Assembly: GCA_900772495.1 (NCBI GenBank)
Contig: CAAHEJ010000021.1
Span: 1 to 15,632 of the forward strand
Reading direction: 5' to 3'
DNA length: 15,632 bases
DNA from: an uncultured Campylobacter sp.
Lineage (GTDB): Bacteria; Campylobacterota; Campylobacteria; Campylobacterales; Campylobacteraceae
Position 1 is the first letter of the stretch, and every line of letters begins with the position of its first letter. The translations under genes and the position numbers were made by a program. This document shows positions 1 to 6,991 of the stretch, piece by piece. Under the pieces are notes generated by a model. The model did no database searches, had not been told where the DNA came from, and saw only the letters and a list, made by a program, of their open reading frames with translations.

Positions 1-26
1 TGCTCTACCAACTGAGCTAAACCAGC
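1..26 (-). tRNA. tRNA gene, 5' part only (isotype not determinable)
   Basis: Read on the minus strand, the bases from 26 leftwards give a 7-nt acceptor strand (GCTGGTT), TA, the D-stem GCTC, a D-loop AGTTGGTA and the closing GAGC, the standard layout of a tRNA 5' half. The gene runs off the left edge before the anticodon, so the amino acid cannot be read. The acceptor start resembles some tRNA-Thr and tRNA-Val genes, but this is only a guess. A strong promoter lies directly upstream. Confidence 0.9.
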
Positions 27-59
27 ACTTATCACTACATTTGTAAAACAAAAACAGTG

Positions 60-88
60 ATTATAACTAAAAAGAGTTATCTTGTCAA
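60..88 (-). promoter_or_regulatory. Consensus sigma-70 promoter of the tRNA
   Basis: On the minus strand there is a perfect TTGACA (83-88), a spacer of exactly 17 nt (66-82) and a perfect TATAAT (60-65). Transcription would start near 53, leaving about 27 nt before the tRNA 5' end at 26. Epsilonproteobacterial promoters usually lack a recognisable -35 box, so a full consensus match suits a strongly expressed stable RNA. Confidence 0.85.
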
Positions 89-195
89 GACTTTTTTAAA
101 ATTTAATTCAATTTTATTTTATTTGCTCAAATTCTCGCTCTCTTAACTCAAAATTTGAATTTTTTAGCTATCATTAGCGAAAAAATTTAGGGTTT

Positions 196-786
196 ATGAT
201 GAATTTACCAAACATACTCGCTTGCTGTCGCATAGTGCTTGCGCCTGTGCTGTTTTTTTTGCTGAGCTTTGAATTTACGGAGCTTCATCAAAGCTGGGTG
301 GATTATTTTGCCGCTCTTGCCTTTGGTATGGCGGCTTTGACTGACTTTTTTGACGGCTACATAGCGCGCGCTTGGGGGCAAAAGACGAAACTTGGGGCGA
401 TTTTAGACCCTTTGGCTGACAAAATGCTTATGCTTGGGGCATTTTTGGGGCTTTTACTGCGCGAAAGTGCCGTAAATGTGAGCGTGCAAAATGAAACTAT
501 CTATCTCATAGAGATTTGGACGATTTATCTTATCTTAGTGCGTGAATTTTTCATCACAGGTTTTCGCGTGATAATGGCGAGTGAGCGTTTGGATTTAAGT
601 GCGTCTTTTGCAGGCAAGCTCAAAACGGCGTTTCAAATCATCGCTGTGATTTTTCTCATTATGCGCTGGGACTTTGGGCTGTATTTGGATATGATTTTCT
701 TACTCATCGCCTTTGTGCTTACGATTTACTCGGGCTTTGAATACATTGTAAAATACCAAAGGCACATAAAAAAGGACTCTAAATGA
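196..786 (+). CDS. pgsA: CDP-diacylglycerol--glycerol-3-phosphate 3-phosphatidyltransferase
   Basis: Inner-membrane enzyme that transfers the phosphatidyl group of CDP-diacylglycerol to glycerol 3-phosphate, the committed step to phosphatidylglycerol and cardiolipin. The CDP-alcohol phosphotransferase signature is complete: D53-G54, A57-R58, G67, D71 and D75, with the family spacing. Hydrophobic segments at about 8-25, 37-50, 73-86, 100-120 and 145-185 fit a polytopic protein of normal length. Two ATGs are adjacent; AGGG at 189-192 is 6 nt from the second (199) and only 3 nt from the first, so translation may begin at 199 (195 residues). A possible -10 (TATCAT, 169-174) precedes it. The stop overlaps the rseP start by 4 bp (ATGA), implying co-translation. 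A CDP-alcohol transferase is certain; the glycerol-phosphate specificity rests on overall resemblance. Confidence 0.93.
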   Translation: MMNLPNILACCRIVLAPVLFFLLSFEFTELHQSWVDYFAALAFGMAALTDFFDGYIARAWGQKTKLGAILDPLADKMLMLGAFLGLLLRESAVNVSVQNETIYLIEIWTIYLILVREFFITGFRVIMASERLDLSASFAGKLKTAFQIIAVIFLIMRWDFGLYLDMIFLLIAFVLTIYSGFEYIVKYQRHIKKDSK

Positions 787-1889
787 AGTCATTACTCATC
801 TTACTCGCTATCATAGGCGTTGGCGTGTGGTTTTATAATGCAAGTTTCTTTGTAACCTTGCTTGTCATATCCTTTCTCATCTTTTTTCACGAGCTGGGGC
901 ATTTTTTGGCGGCAAAATGGCTCAAAGTTAAGGTAGAAGTGTTTAGCGTGGGCTTTGGGCAGGCTTTGTGGCAAAAAGAGTTCAAAGGCACGAGCTACCG
1001 CCTTTCAGCCTTGCCACTTGGCGGCTATGTGCGCTTAAAAGGGCAAGATGACTTAAATCCTAGCGCGGAAGTGCTAGAACAAGGCTCTTACAGCCTGCTA
1101 CACCCCGCTCAAAAGATGATTATCCTTTTTGCTGGACCTTTTTTTAATATAATTTTAGCGTTTTTGCTCTATATAATCATCGCTTTTTTGGGCGAGAGCA
1201 AACTAGCTGCGGTAGTTGGGGGCATAGCACCAAATTCAGCCGCTCAAAGTGCGAATTTGCAAAGTGGAGATAAAATTTTAGCCATAAATGGCGTGCAAAT
1301 TCAAAGTTTTGAAGAAATCTCAAAACAAGTTCGCGCCGAGCCTTTGCTTTTAAGCATAAAGCGGGGCGAGCAAGTGCTGCAAATCACGCTCACGCCACAG
1401 CTTGGCAAGGGTTATAATGATTTTATGCAAGAGATTGAAAAGCCACTCATCGGCATCAGCCCAAATGGCGAGTTCGTAAAAGTCTATCACAAGGGCTTTG
1501 GTAGCCTTTCGTATGCCTTTCATCAAAGCATAGATAGCTCTTTGCTTATTGTCAAAGGGCTGGCAAAGCTCATCACGGGGGAGATTGACCCTAAAAATTT
1601 GGGCGGAGTGATTATGATGACGGACATTACGAGCAAAGCCACAGAGCGCGGGCTTGTCGTGGTGCTACTCATAAGCGCTCTCATCTCCATAAATTTAGGC
1701 GTTTTAAACCTGCTGCCCATTCCTGTGCTTGATGGTGGGCATATCGCCTTTAACCTTTACGAGCTGATTTTTAGGCGCAAAGTGCCGCCAAAAGCCTTTG
1801 AGTATCTAAGCTACGGCGGTATGGCGTTGCTTTTAACTTTGATGATATTTGCCACTTACAATGACATAGTGCGTTTGGGGAATTTTTAG
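783..1889 (+). CDS. rseP: Site-2 intramembrane zinc metalloprotease, RseP family
   Basis: Membrane-embedded protease of the S2P (M50) family that cleaves transmembrane segments of partner proteins such as anti-sigma factors or leftover signal peptides. The zinc motif HELGH is at residues 36-40 in the first helix, and the third zinc ligand lies in N309-LLPIPVL-D317-G318. A PDZ domain spans about 141-205, and further membrane segments are near 113-136, 290-312 and 343-361. At 368 residues it has one PDZ domain, compared with two in E. coli RseP, as usual in this phylum. An AAGGA ribosome site (772-776) lies inside the end of pgsA, with a 4-bp overlap. Its natural substrate cannot be read from the sequence; no sigma or anti-sigma gene is nearby. 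Confidence 0.92.
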   Translation: MKSLLILLAIIGVGVWFYNASFFVTLLVISFLIFFHELGHFLAAKWLKVKVEVFSVGFGQALWQKEFKGTSYRLSALPLGGYVRLKGQDDLNPSAEVLEQGSYSLLHPAQKMIILFAGPFFNIILAFLLYIIIAFLGESKLAAVVGGIAPNSAAQSANLQSGDKILAINGVQIQSFEEISKQVRAEPLLLSIKRGEQVLQITLTPQLGKGYNDFMQEIEKPLIGISPNGEFVKVYHKGFGSLSYAFHQSIDSSLLIVKGLAKLITGEIDPKNLGGVIMMTDITSKATERGLVVVLLISALISINLGVLNLLPIPVLDGGHIAFNLYELIFRRKVPPKAFEYLSYGGMALLLTLMIFATYNDIVRLGNF

Positions 1890-1901
1890 CGAAAATTCCC
1901 C
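1877..1901 (+). terminator. Perfect inverted repeat enclosing the rseP stop codon, possible terminator
   Basis: Arms GGGGAATTTT (1877-1886) and AAAATTCCCC (1892-1901) pair perfectly over 10 bp with the 5-nt loop TAGCG, which contains the TAG stop. No T-run follows on either strand, so it is not a canonical intrinsic terminator. It may end or stabilise the pgsA-rseP message. Confidence 0.4.
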
Positions 1902-1981
1902 AAAAAATTCCGAAAAAATTACAATTTTCACATTTTTCACACAAAATTTAAAAATTTTTTTGCAATTTAAGCTAAAATCTC

Positions 1982-2017
1982 TTGACATTTTTTGGGGGGG
2001 GGGGCATTTGCTATAAT
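1982..2017 (+). promoter_or_regulatory. Promoter with an 11-G homopolymer in its spacer (putative phase-variable)
   Basis: TTGACA (1982-1987) and TATAAT (2012-2017) are both perfect matches, and the -10 is extended by TG (2009-2010). Between them lie 24 nt that include eleven consecutive G (1994-2004). The optimal distance is about 17 nt, so the present spacer is seven too long; slippage in the G run would change it. The extended -10 could work without the -35. Poly-G slippage is the main phase-variation mechanism in Campylobacter, though mostly inside coding regions. Confidence 0.55.
1994..2004. repeat. Homopolymeric G11 tract
   Basis: Eleven G in a row on the plus strand in an otherwise AT-rich intergenic region. 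Tracts of 8 or more G/C are hypermutable by slipped-strand mispairing in Campylobacter, so reads from a single culture may show mixed lengths. Confidence 0.97.
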
Positions 2018-2026
2018 GACATTTGT

Positions 2027-2062
2027 TTTTTAAATTTTACTTGCAAAAGTGAAATTTAAAAA
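2027..2062 (+). promoter_or_regulatory. Long leader hairpin with GCAA tetraloop
   Basis: The bases 2029-2042 (TTTAAATTTTACTT) pair with 2047-2060 (AAGTGAAATTTAAA) over 14 bp, with one U-G wobble, around the GNRA-type loop GCAA (2043-2046). Two more T-A pairs extend the stem to 2027 and 2062. From the -10 at 2012-2017, transcription would start near 2024, so this hairpin would form the very 5' end of the message. Confidence 0.6.
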
Positions 2063-2090
2063 GTTAAAATTTTTATTTGTAAGGATTATT

Positions 2091-2275
2091 ATGAAAAAAT
2101 TTATGTCAATGCTGGCGTGCGCGCTGTTTTTGGGCAAAAACACGGAGTGGATTTTTACGCACGCTTTGGCTTTTTGACACAGAGTAAAGAATACGACAAA
2201 GCAAATTATAGGATAAAAAGTTGGAAAGTCTCTCAACCCTATCTCATCGGCGTTCGCTATACTTATACTTTTTGA
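2091..2275 (+). pseudogene. Remnant of an outer-membrane beta-barrel (autotransporter-like) gene
   Basis: An AAGGA ribosome site (2081-2085) precedes an ATG at 2091 that opens a reading frame of only 28 codons (stop 2175-2177) starting MKKF, like a signal peptide. The next frame is open from 2060 to the TGA at 2273-2275 and encodes VNAGVRAVFG, DFYARFGFL and a final QPYLIGVRYTYTF. Alternating residues, paired amphipathic strands and a terminal phenylalanine are typical of the last strands of an outer-membrane barrel. One extra A in the A6 run at 2094-2099 would join both frames into 61 codons, still too short for a barrel. I infer that most of a phase-variable outer-membrane gene was deleted, leaving its promoter, start and C-terminal strands. 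The exact parent family is unknown. Confidence 0.6.
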
Positions 2276-2341
2276 AAATGGCGAATTTGATTTTGTCTAA
2301 AATATCCACGCAAATGCAAGCTGTAAAGGTCAGAAAAATTC

Positions 2342-3445
2342 TCAGACATTAAAGCGAAAGTGCATTATGTCGCCATCTTGCACCACATAGTCCTTTCCCT
2401 CTAAACGCAACTTGCCAGCTTCTTTTGCCTTGCTCTCGCCTCCACAAGCGATAAAGTCATCATAGCTGATAACCTCAGCCTTGATAAAGCCCTTTTCAAA
2501 GTCGTTGTGTATGACGCTTGCTGCTTTTGGGGCTTTGTAGCCTTTTTTTATCGTCCAGCTCCGCACTTCAATGTCCCCAGCCGTAAAATAGCTTATAAGC
2601 CCAAGTTTGCCAAAGGCTACGCGTATGATTTGCGCTAGTCCGCTTTCTTTCGCGCCAAGACTTGCCAAAAGCTCAGCACTTTCGCTCTCATCAAGGCTTA
2701 TAAGCTCTTCTTCGATTTTAGCGCAAAGTTTTATCACTTCATTTGAATTTTTTTCCGCGTAAGTTTTTAGGGCTTTTACAAATTCATTATCCTCGCTAAT
2801 GCCTGCTTCATCGACATTTGCGCCATATATCACTTCTTTTGCAGAAAGCAGCCTTAAATCCTTGTTTAAATTTATAAAAAGTTCGCTGTCCTTTTCGGCA
2901 AAGCTACTTGCACTTGCGCCTGAATTTAAGTGCGTTAAAAGTTTGTTTGCTAGTTCTAAACTCTCTTTTGCGCCCTTTGCGTTTGCCTTTGCCTCTCTTG
3001 TGAGCTTTTCTATCTTTTTACCAAGCTGTTCAATGTCAGCTAAAATCAACTCCGTGTTGATGATTTCTATGTCGCGCACGGGATTTACACCGCCTTCTGT
3101 GTGCGTGATATTGCCGTCCTCAAAGCAACGCACTATGTGTAAAATCATCTCGCATTCTCTTATGTTTGATAAGAATTTATTGCCAAGCCCCTCGCCCTTG
3201 CTCGCACCCTTAACAAGCCCTGCAATATCGACAAATTCAATTACAGAGTGAAAAATGCGTTGAGGTTTAGCGATTTTAGCAAGTTCATAAAGCCTTTCAT
3301 CTGGAACATTGACTAAGGCTTTGTTTGGTTCTATGGTGCAAAAAGGATAATTCGCACTTTGAGCATTTTGCGCCCTTGTCAAAGCATTAAAAGTCGTGGA
3401 TTTGCCAACATTTGGCAAGCCCACAATGCCTACTGTTAGGCTCAT
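2342..3445 (-). CDS. ychF: YchF/Ola1-family redox-regulated ATPase (GTP-binding-like protein)
   Basis: Ribosome-associated P-loop NTPase of the Obg superfamily; family members bind the 70S ribosome or 50S subunit, prefer ATP and influence translation initiation and oxidative stress tolerance. The P-loop GLPNVGKS is at residues 9-16, the Walker B/G3 DIAG at 73-76, and the base-recognition motif is NVDE at 210-213 instead of NKxD, which is the YchF change linked to ATP use. A coiled region lies at about 136-175 and the C-terminal TGS domain at about 282-365. The length of 367 is normal. The ribosome site (GGAAGGG) lies at the end of pepA and the start overlaps the pepA stop by 4 bp, making ychF the last gene of the operon. 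It is followed by the decayed region 1890-2341. Confidence 0.96.
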   Translation of the reverse strand: MSLTVGIVGLPNVGKSTTFNALTRAQNAQSANYPFCTIEPNKALVNVPDERLYELAKIAKPQRIFHSVIEFVDIAGLVKGASKGEGLGNKFLSNIRECEMILHIVRCFEDGNITHTEGGVNPVRDIEIINTELILADIEQLGKKIEKLTREAKANAKGAKESLELANKLLTHLNSGASASSFAEKDSELFINLNKDLRLLSAKEVIYGANVDEAGISEDNEFVKALKTYAEKNSNEVIKLCAKIEEELISLDESESAELLASLGAKESGLAQIIRVAFGKLGLISYFTAGDIEVRSWTIKKGYKAPKAASVIHNDFEKGFIKAEVISYDDFIACGGESKAKEAGKLRLEGKDYVVQDGDIMHFRFNV

Positions 3446-4893
3446 TTACCCTTCCTTGCAAGGCTCATTAGATACGCCACGCACATTCGCACGCCCGCAC
3501 CGCTTGCGCCAAAATTTGTATAGCCCCAAGCCTTTTCCACATAAGCTGGTCCTGCTATGTCAAGGTGTAGCCATTTGTCCTTATACTCTTTGCGGATAAA
3601 GCGTTCTAAAAAAAGTCCAGCTGTTAAAGCTCCGCCATAACGGCTTGAACTTGTATTGCTTATGTCGGCTATGTTTGATTTAATCAACTCTTTTAAATGC
3701 GGGTTAAAGTGCAAAACGCAGGTGTATTCGCCACTTTTTTTGCTTGCCTTGTAAAATTCATCTTGTAAATTCTCGTTGTTGCCCATAATGCCGCTTGTGT
3801 ATTCGCCAAGTCCTACCACGCAAGCACCTGTAAGGGTTGCCATATCGATGAGTAAGTCTGGCTTTAAATCCTGCGCAAAAGATAAGCAATCAGCAAGCAC
3901 CAAACGCCCCTCCGCATCGGTGTTTCGCACCTCAATGCTTACGCCCTCGCGTGAGATAAGCACATCATCGGGCTTATAAGCGTTACCGCCTATCATATTT
4001 TCAGTAGCTCCAAGCACGCTATGCACTTCAAAGGGCAAATTCAGCTCACTTACAGCCTTGATAATCCCCATAGCCGCTGCCGCACCGCTTTTATCAGCCT
4101 TCATCGTAAGCATATAATCACTCGGCTTTAAGCTCAACCCGCCGCTGTCATAAGTAAGCCCCTTGCCTACGAAAACTACGCGTTTTTTAGCGTTTTTGGG
4201 CTTATAGCTTAAATGAATAAGGCGTGGGGGGTGAGCAGAAGCACGATTTACCGCTAAAAAGGCATTCATTTTTTCTTTTTCTAAAAATTTCTCATCATAA
4301 ATTTTGCATTTTATGTTTTTGTCTTTTTTGGCTAAATTTAGGGCATCTTCTGCCATTTTAAGCGGGGTGTAGGTGAATGGAATTTCATTGACAATGTCCT
4401 TTGTGAAATTTGTGGCACTCCCAAGTATCTCGCCGATTTTAATGCCCGTTTTTGCCTCGTCAATGCTGAATTTCTTGCCGTTTAGCTCTTGGGTAGAGAT
4501 GAGAATTTTAGCGATTTTAGCGGGCTTTTTCTCGCTTTTGTATTTATCAAACTCATAAGCGGCAAACAAAAAGCCCTGCACTATGCTCGCAAAGCTCATC
4601 ACCACGCACTCTCCCAAAACGCTAGGTGTTTTAATGCTTTTGACATTCATCTTGCAAAGTGCCTTGTAAGCACTCGCAAAAGCAAGGCGAATGTCCTCAT
4701 AGCTCGTGCCTTTAAGCTCGACAAAAAGGCGTTTTTTAGCACTATCAAGACACACGCCCTCGCCCTTGTAATCATTGAGCTCAAACAGGCTTTTAGCGTC
4801 CTTGTAAGCGTTTGTTTTCTTATCTTGCACGAAAACAAGCTCAAAGTCAGCGACTAAATCTTTTAAATTTTTGCTGTGAAATTCAAATTTCAT
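3442..4893 (-). CDS. pepA: Leucyl (cytosol) aminopeptidase, M17 family
   Basis: Cytoplasmic two-metal aminopeptidase that removes N-terminal residues from peptides; family hexamers may also bind DNA. The metal ligands K244, D249, D267, D326 and E328 and the catalytic K256 and R330 are all present, at a constant offset of 6 from bovine leucine aminopeptidase. The signature NTDAEGRLVLAD is at 324-335. The N-terminal domain (1-160) is divergent, as expected, and the catalytic domain follows. With 483 residues it is of normal length. The ribosome site AAAGGAC overlaps the stop of the upstream DedA gene, 10 nt away. In the leftward operon it lies between the DedA gene and ychF. Confidence 0.96.
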   Translation of the reverse strand: MKFEFHSKNLKDLVADFELVFVQDKKTNAYKDAKSLFELNDYKGEGVCLDSAKKRLFVELKGTSYEDIRLAFASAYKALCKMNVKSIKTPSVLGECVVMSFASIVQGFLFAAYEFDKYKSEKKPAKIAKILISTQELNGKKFSIDEAKTGIKIGEILGSATNFTKDIVNEIPFTYTPLKMAEDALNLAKKDKNIKCKIYDEKFLEKEKMNAFLAVNRASAHPPRLIHLSYKPKNAKKRVVFVGKGLTYDSGGLSLKPSDYMLTMKADKSGAAAAMGIIKAVSELNLPFEVHSVLGATENMIGGNAYKPDDVLISREGVSIEVRNTDAEGRLVLADCLSFAQDLKPDLLIDMATLTGACVVGLGEYTSGIMGNNENLQDEFYKASKKSGEYTCVLHFNPHLKELIKSNIADISNTSSSRYGGALTAGLFLERFIRKEYKDKWLHLDIAGPAYVEKAWGYTNFGASGAGVRMCVAYLMSLARKGK

Positions 4894-4903
4894 TTTTTGT
4901 CCT

Positions 4904-5530
4904 TTATAGGTGTTGTAAATTTTCTTGCGAATGCTTTAAATTTCGCTTTTTGAGTATGCTTTTTTCCATTTGTTTAAAGGCAAAAAGCACAAGGCTTAAA
5001 AAGCTGATGATTAAAAGTGCGGCTAGATACCAGTGGCGTTCAGCCCACGCCACAAAAGCCCAAATTTGCTGCCCGAAAAACCACGCTAAAAGTATGGTTA
5101 CAGCCGCCCAAATCCAAGCGGAGAAAAGATTTATCACGGCGAATTTTTTCGCATCATATCTTGTAATGCCTATACTCATCGGTATCACCGTGCGAAAGCC
5201 ATACATATAGCGTTGCAAAAAGATTATCAGCCCGCCAAATTTTTGCAAAAGTAAGTGCGCTACTGCGAATTTACGGCGTTGTTTTTTGAGCTTTTTTTGT
5301 ATGTATTTTTTGTTATATCGTCCTATGTAAAAATAAATTTGATCCCCAGTAAAACCGCCAAGCCCTGCTACAAAGATGATTAAGCCTAAATTCACATGCC
5401 CTTCGTGCGCAAAAATCCCGCCCAAAAGCAAAGCCAGCTCGCCCTCTAAAATGCACCAAAAAAAGATGATGATATAAGCAAGGTGCTGATAATTATACAA
5501 AAATTCTTTTAAAGTTTCATCCAAACCCAT
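4904..5530 (-). CDS. DedA-family inner-membrane protein
   Basis: Polytopic membrane protein of the DedA/VTT superfamily; recent work on the family assigns undecaprenyl-phosphate or phospholipid flipping, needed for envelope integrity and membrane potential. Hydrophobic segments are near 17-38, 48-60, 92-106, 130-152 and 166-186. Family features include the acidic LEGELALLLGG (28-38), GGFTGDQIYFYIGR (58-71, with D63) and the re-entrant QRYMYGFRTVIP (106-117, with R107 and R113). The positively charged KKQRRK loop (82-87) and tail fit the inside-positive rule. It is 208 residues long, starts 3 nt after the apt stop and shares the operon with apt and pepA. The substrate is inferred from the family, not seen here. 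Confidence 0.9.
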   Translation of the reverse strand: MGLDETLKEFLYNYQHLAYIIIFFWCILEGELALLLGGIFAHEGHVNLGLIIFVAGLGGFTGDQIYFYIGRYNKKYIQKKLKKQRRKFAVAHLLLQKFGGLIIFLQRYMYGFRTVIPMSIGITRYDAKKFAVINLFSAWIWAAVTILLAWFFGQQIWAFVAWAERHWYLAALLIISFLSLVLFAFKQMEKSILKKRNLKHSQENLQHL

Positions 5531-5533
5531 AGC

Positions 5534-6085
5534 CTAAAACTCCAAAACGCTATAAACACTCGTATAGTTTGAAAGCTTGTCAGCACCGCCTAAATCCGCT
5601 AAATTTATGAGAAAGCACGCCTCCACGCACTGAGCCTTTGCCTTTTTGATAAGCTCATAGCTTGCAAGTGCCGTGCCGCCTGTGGCGATTAAATCATCGA
5701 CAAGCAAAACCCGCGCATCTTTTCTGCCGCGAAAAGCGTCTTGATGAATTTCAACCCTGTCTGTGCCGTATTCTAGTCCATACTCTTGCGAAAAGGTAGG
5801 AGCGGGCAGCTTTTTAGGCTTGCGTATAGGGACAAAGGGCAAGTCAAGCTTCGCACAAAGCATAGCCGCAAAGATAAAGCCCCTACTTTCAGTGCCTGCG
5901 ATAAAGTCAAGCTCCATACCCTCGTAACGCTCTTCAAGGTGTTCGAGCAAAAAGCCCAGCGCATCGCCGTCATTTAAAAGCGTGGTGATGTCGCGAAACA
6001 AAATGCCTTGTTTTGGAAAGTCTGGTATGGTGCGGATTTTGCTGATGAGATAATCTCGCTCTTGTGTGCTTAGTTTTGCTGTCAT
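5534..6085 (-). CDS. apt: Adenine phosphoribosyltransferase
   Basis: Cytoplasmic salvage enzyme converting adenine and PRPP to AMP and pyrophosphate. The PRPP-binding loop VLLVDDLIATGGTA is at residues 126-139, and the adenine-side segment RKPKKLPAP (88-96) with QEYGLEYG (100-107) is the APRT signature. The N-terminal FPKQGILFRDIT (23-34) is also typical. The length of 183 matches the family. Its start overlaps the stop of the small coiled-coil gene by 4 bp, so translation is likely coupled. The PRPP it uses is made by Prs, encoded in this window but in a separate rightward unit. Confidence 0.96.
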   Translation of the reverse strand: MTAKLSTQERDYLISKIRTIPDFPKQGILFRDITTLLNDGDALGFLLEHLEERYEGMELDFIAGTESRGFIFAAMLCAKLDLPFVPIRKPKKLPAPTFSQEYGLEYGTDRVEIHQDAFRGRKDARVLLVDDLIATGGTALASYELIKKAKAQCVEACFLINLADLGGADKLSNYTSVYSVLEF

Positions 6086-6414
6086 AGTAGTGCCTCGATT
6101 TTTGCTTCTAGTTCTTTAATGCGCTGGCGCAGTTTGTCATTTTCTAAGCGGTATTGTGAATTTCTCGTTCGCAGTGAAGTTAAATCATTTTTAATTTTGT
6201 TAAGTTCATCAGTTAAAACATCGATATTGCCGAGACTTCTTTGCAATTGCACTTGCAATTTTCTAATGATAATCTCAGTGTTTTCTAGATTATTTTTCAT
6301 AAAACCCTTTGAATTTCGCTCTTTTGTGAGTAAGGTTTTGTAGTAAAAAAGCATTATCACAAGATATAAACAAAGGCAAATCAATATGGTAAGCACTAGC
6401 CAGTCGATAATCAT
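6082..6414 (-). CDS. Small inner-membrane protein with C-terminal coiled coil
   Basis: 110 residues, function unknown. One transmembrane helix (about 3-25, WLVLTILICLCLYLVIMLFY) is followed by a basic stretch (KTLLTKERNSK) and then by about 70 residues of heptad-patterned, charged sequence (about 40-110) predicted to form a cytoplasmic coiled coil, ending in a Leu-Glu-Ile-rich repeat. It overlaps both neighbours by 4 bp (rpiB before, apt after), so it is co-translated in the operon. A small membrane gene sits at the same place between rpiB and apt in C. jejuni as I recall. The architecture resembles membrane-anchored coiled-coil proteins such as FtsB or LapA-like proteins, but no family signature supports either. 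Confidence 0.85.
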   Translation of the reverse strand: MIIDWLVLTILICLCLYLVIMLFYYKTLLTKERNSKGFMKNNLENTEIIIRKLQVQLQRSLGNIDVLTDELNKIKNDLTSLRTRNSQYRLENDKLRQRIKELEAKIEALL

Positions 6415-6848
6415 CTTTGTTCCTCGATTTTAGCTATCCTTGCGCGGTGTCTGCCGCCCTCAAAGCTCGTTTTGATAAAGGTTTCTACTATATCCACAGC
6501 CATTTGTGTCCCGATTAAACGCCCGCCAAGTGCTAAGACATTTGCGTCATTGTGCGCCCGAGCAAGTTTTGCGCTTAGCGTTTCGCTACACAAAGCGCAG
6601 CGAATGCCTAAATTCTTGTTCGCCGCTATACTCATACCTATGCCAGAGCCGCAAACAAGCACTCCAAAGCTGTTTTCATCTATGCAAGCGGCGAGTTTGT
6701 GGGCAAAATCCGCATAATCACAGCTTTGCGTGTCGTGTGCGCCAAGGTCTTCGTAATTTAAATTTGCAGAGTCAAAAAAGGCGCAAAGCTTGCTTTTAAG
6801 CTCAAATCCAGCGTGGTCATTAGCGATAAATATCTTTTTTCTTAGCAT
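6411..6848 (-). CDS. rpiB: Ribose-5-phosphate isomerase B
   Basis: Interconverts ribose 5-phosphate and ribulose 5-phosphate in the non-oxidative pentose phosphate pathway, feeding PRPP synthesis. Active-site features of the RpiB/LacAB family are present: ANDHAG (9-14, D11 and H12), CGSGIGMSIAANK (66-78, with the catalytic base C66), ARAHNDANVLALGGR (96-110, with H99) and the C-terminal GGRHRARIAKI (131-141). The length of 145 is normal. It is the first gene of the leftward operon ending with ychF. A candidate promoter lies about 30 bp upstream, in a short region shared with the divergent cheB. The ribosome site (AAAGAG) is weak. Confidence 0.95.
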   Translation of the reverse strand: MLRKKIFIANDHAGFELKSKLCAFFDSANLNYEDLGAHDTQSCDYADFAHKLAACIDENSFGVLVCGSGIGMSIAANKNLGIRCALCSETLSAKLARAHNDANVLALGGRLIGTQMAVDIVETFIKTSFEGGRHRARIAKIEEQR

Positions 6849-6878
6849 TTGCTCTCTTTATGCGAATTTAAAAAAAGC

Positions 6879-6887
6879 ATTGTAGCA
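6879..6887 (-). promoter_or_regulatory. Candidate extended -10 promoter of the rpiB operon
   Basis: Read on the minus strand, TGC followed by TACAAT (6879-6884) forms an extended -10, with a T-rich stretch further upstream. The start would be near 6872, about 24 nt before the rpiB ATG. Confidence 0.5.
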
Positions 6888-6955
6888 TAAGAAAACTAAC
6901 AAAGCGTTCTTATGCGCTTTTAATTTCTAAATTTTAACGCAAATTGTAAATTTTA

Positions 6956-6964
6956 TGCTAAAAT
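6956..6964 (+). promoter_or_regulatory. Candidate extended -10 promoter of cheB-cheR
   Basis: TGC followed by TAAAAT (6959-6964) sits 28 bp before the cheB ATG at 6992. No clear -35 is visible, as is usual for this phylum. Confidence 0.45.
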
Positions 6965-6991
6965 ATGCCTTTTTTAACAAAGGAAAAGCAA

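Noticed and set aside
2030..2236. 68-codon minus-strand frame in the poly-G region
   Set aside because: It is antisense to the leader hairpin and the barrel remnant, has no ribosome site and no recognisable product; the plus-strand reading has clear barrel features.
2276..2341. Short stretch between the barrel remnant and ychF
   Set aside because: No frame, repeat or site could be supported here.
2799..3251. 150-codon plus-strand frame inside ychF
   Set aside because: Antisense to a gene with complete YchF motifs; Ser/Phe/Ala-rich composition is typical of a reverse-strand shadow.
4489..4857. 122-codon plus-strand frame inside pepA
   Set aside because: Lies antisense to the N-terminal domain of an intact PepA; no start signal or family motif.
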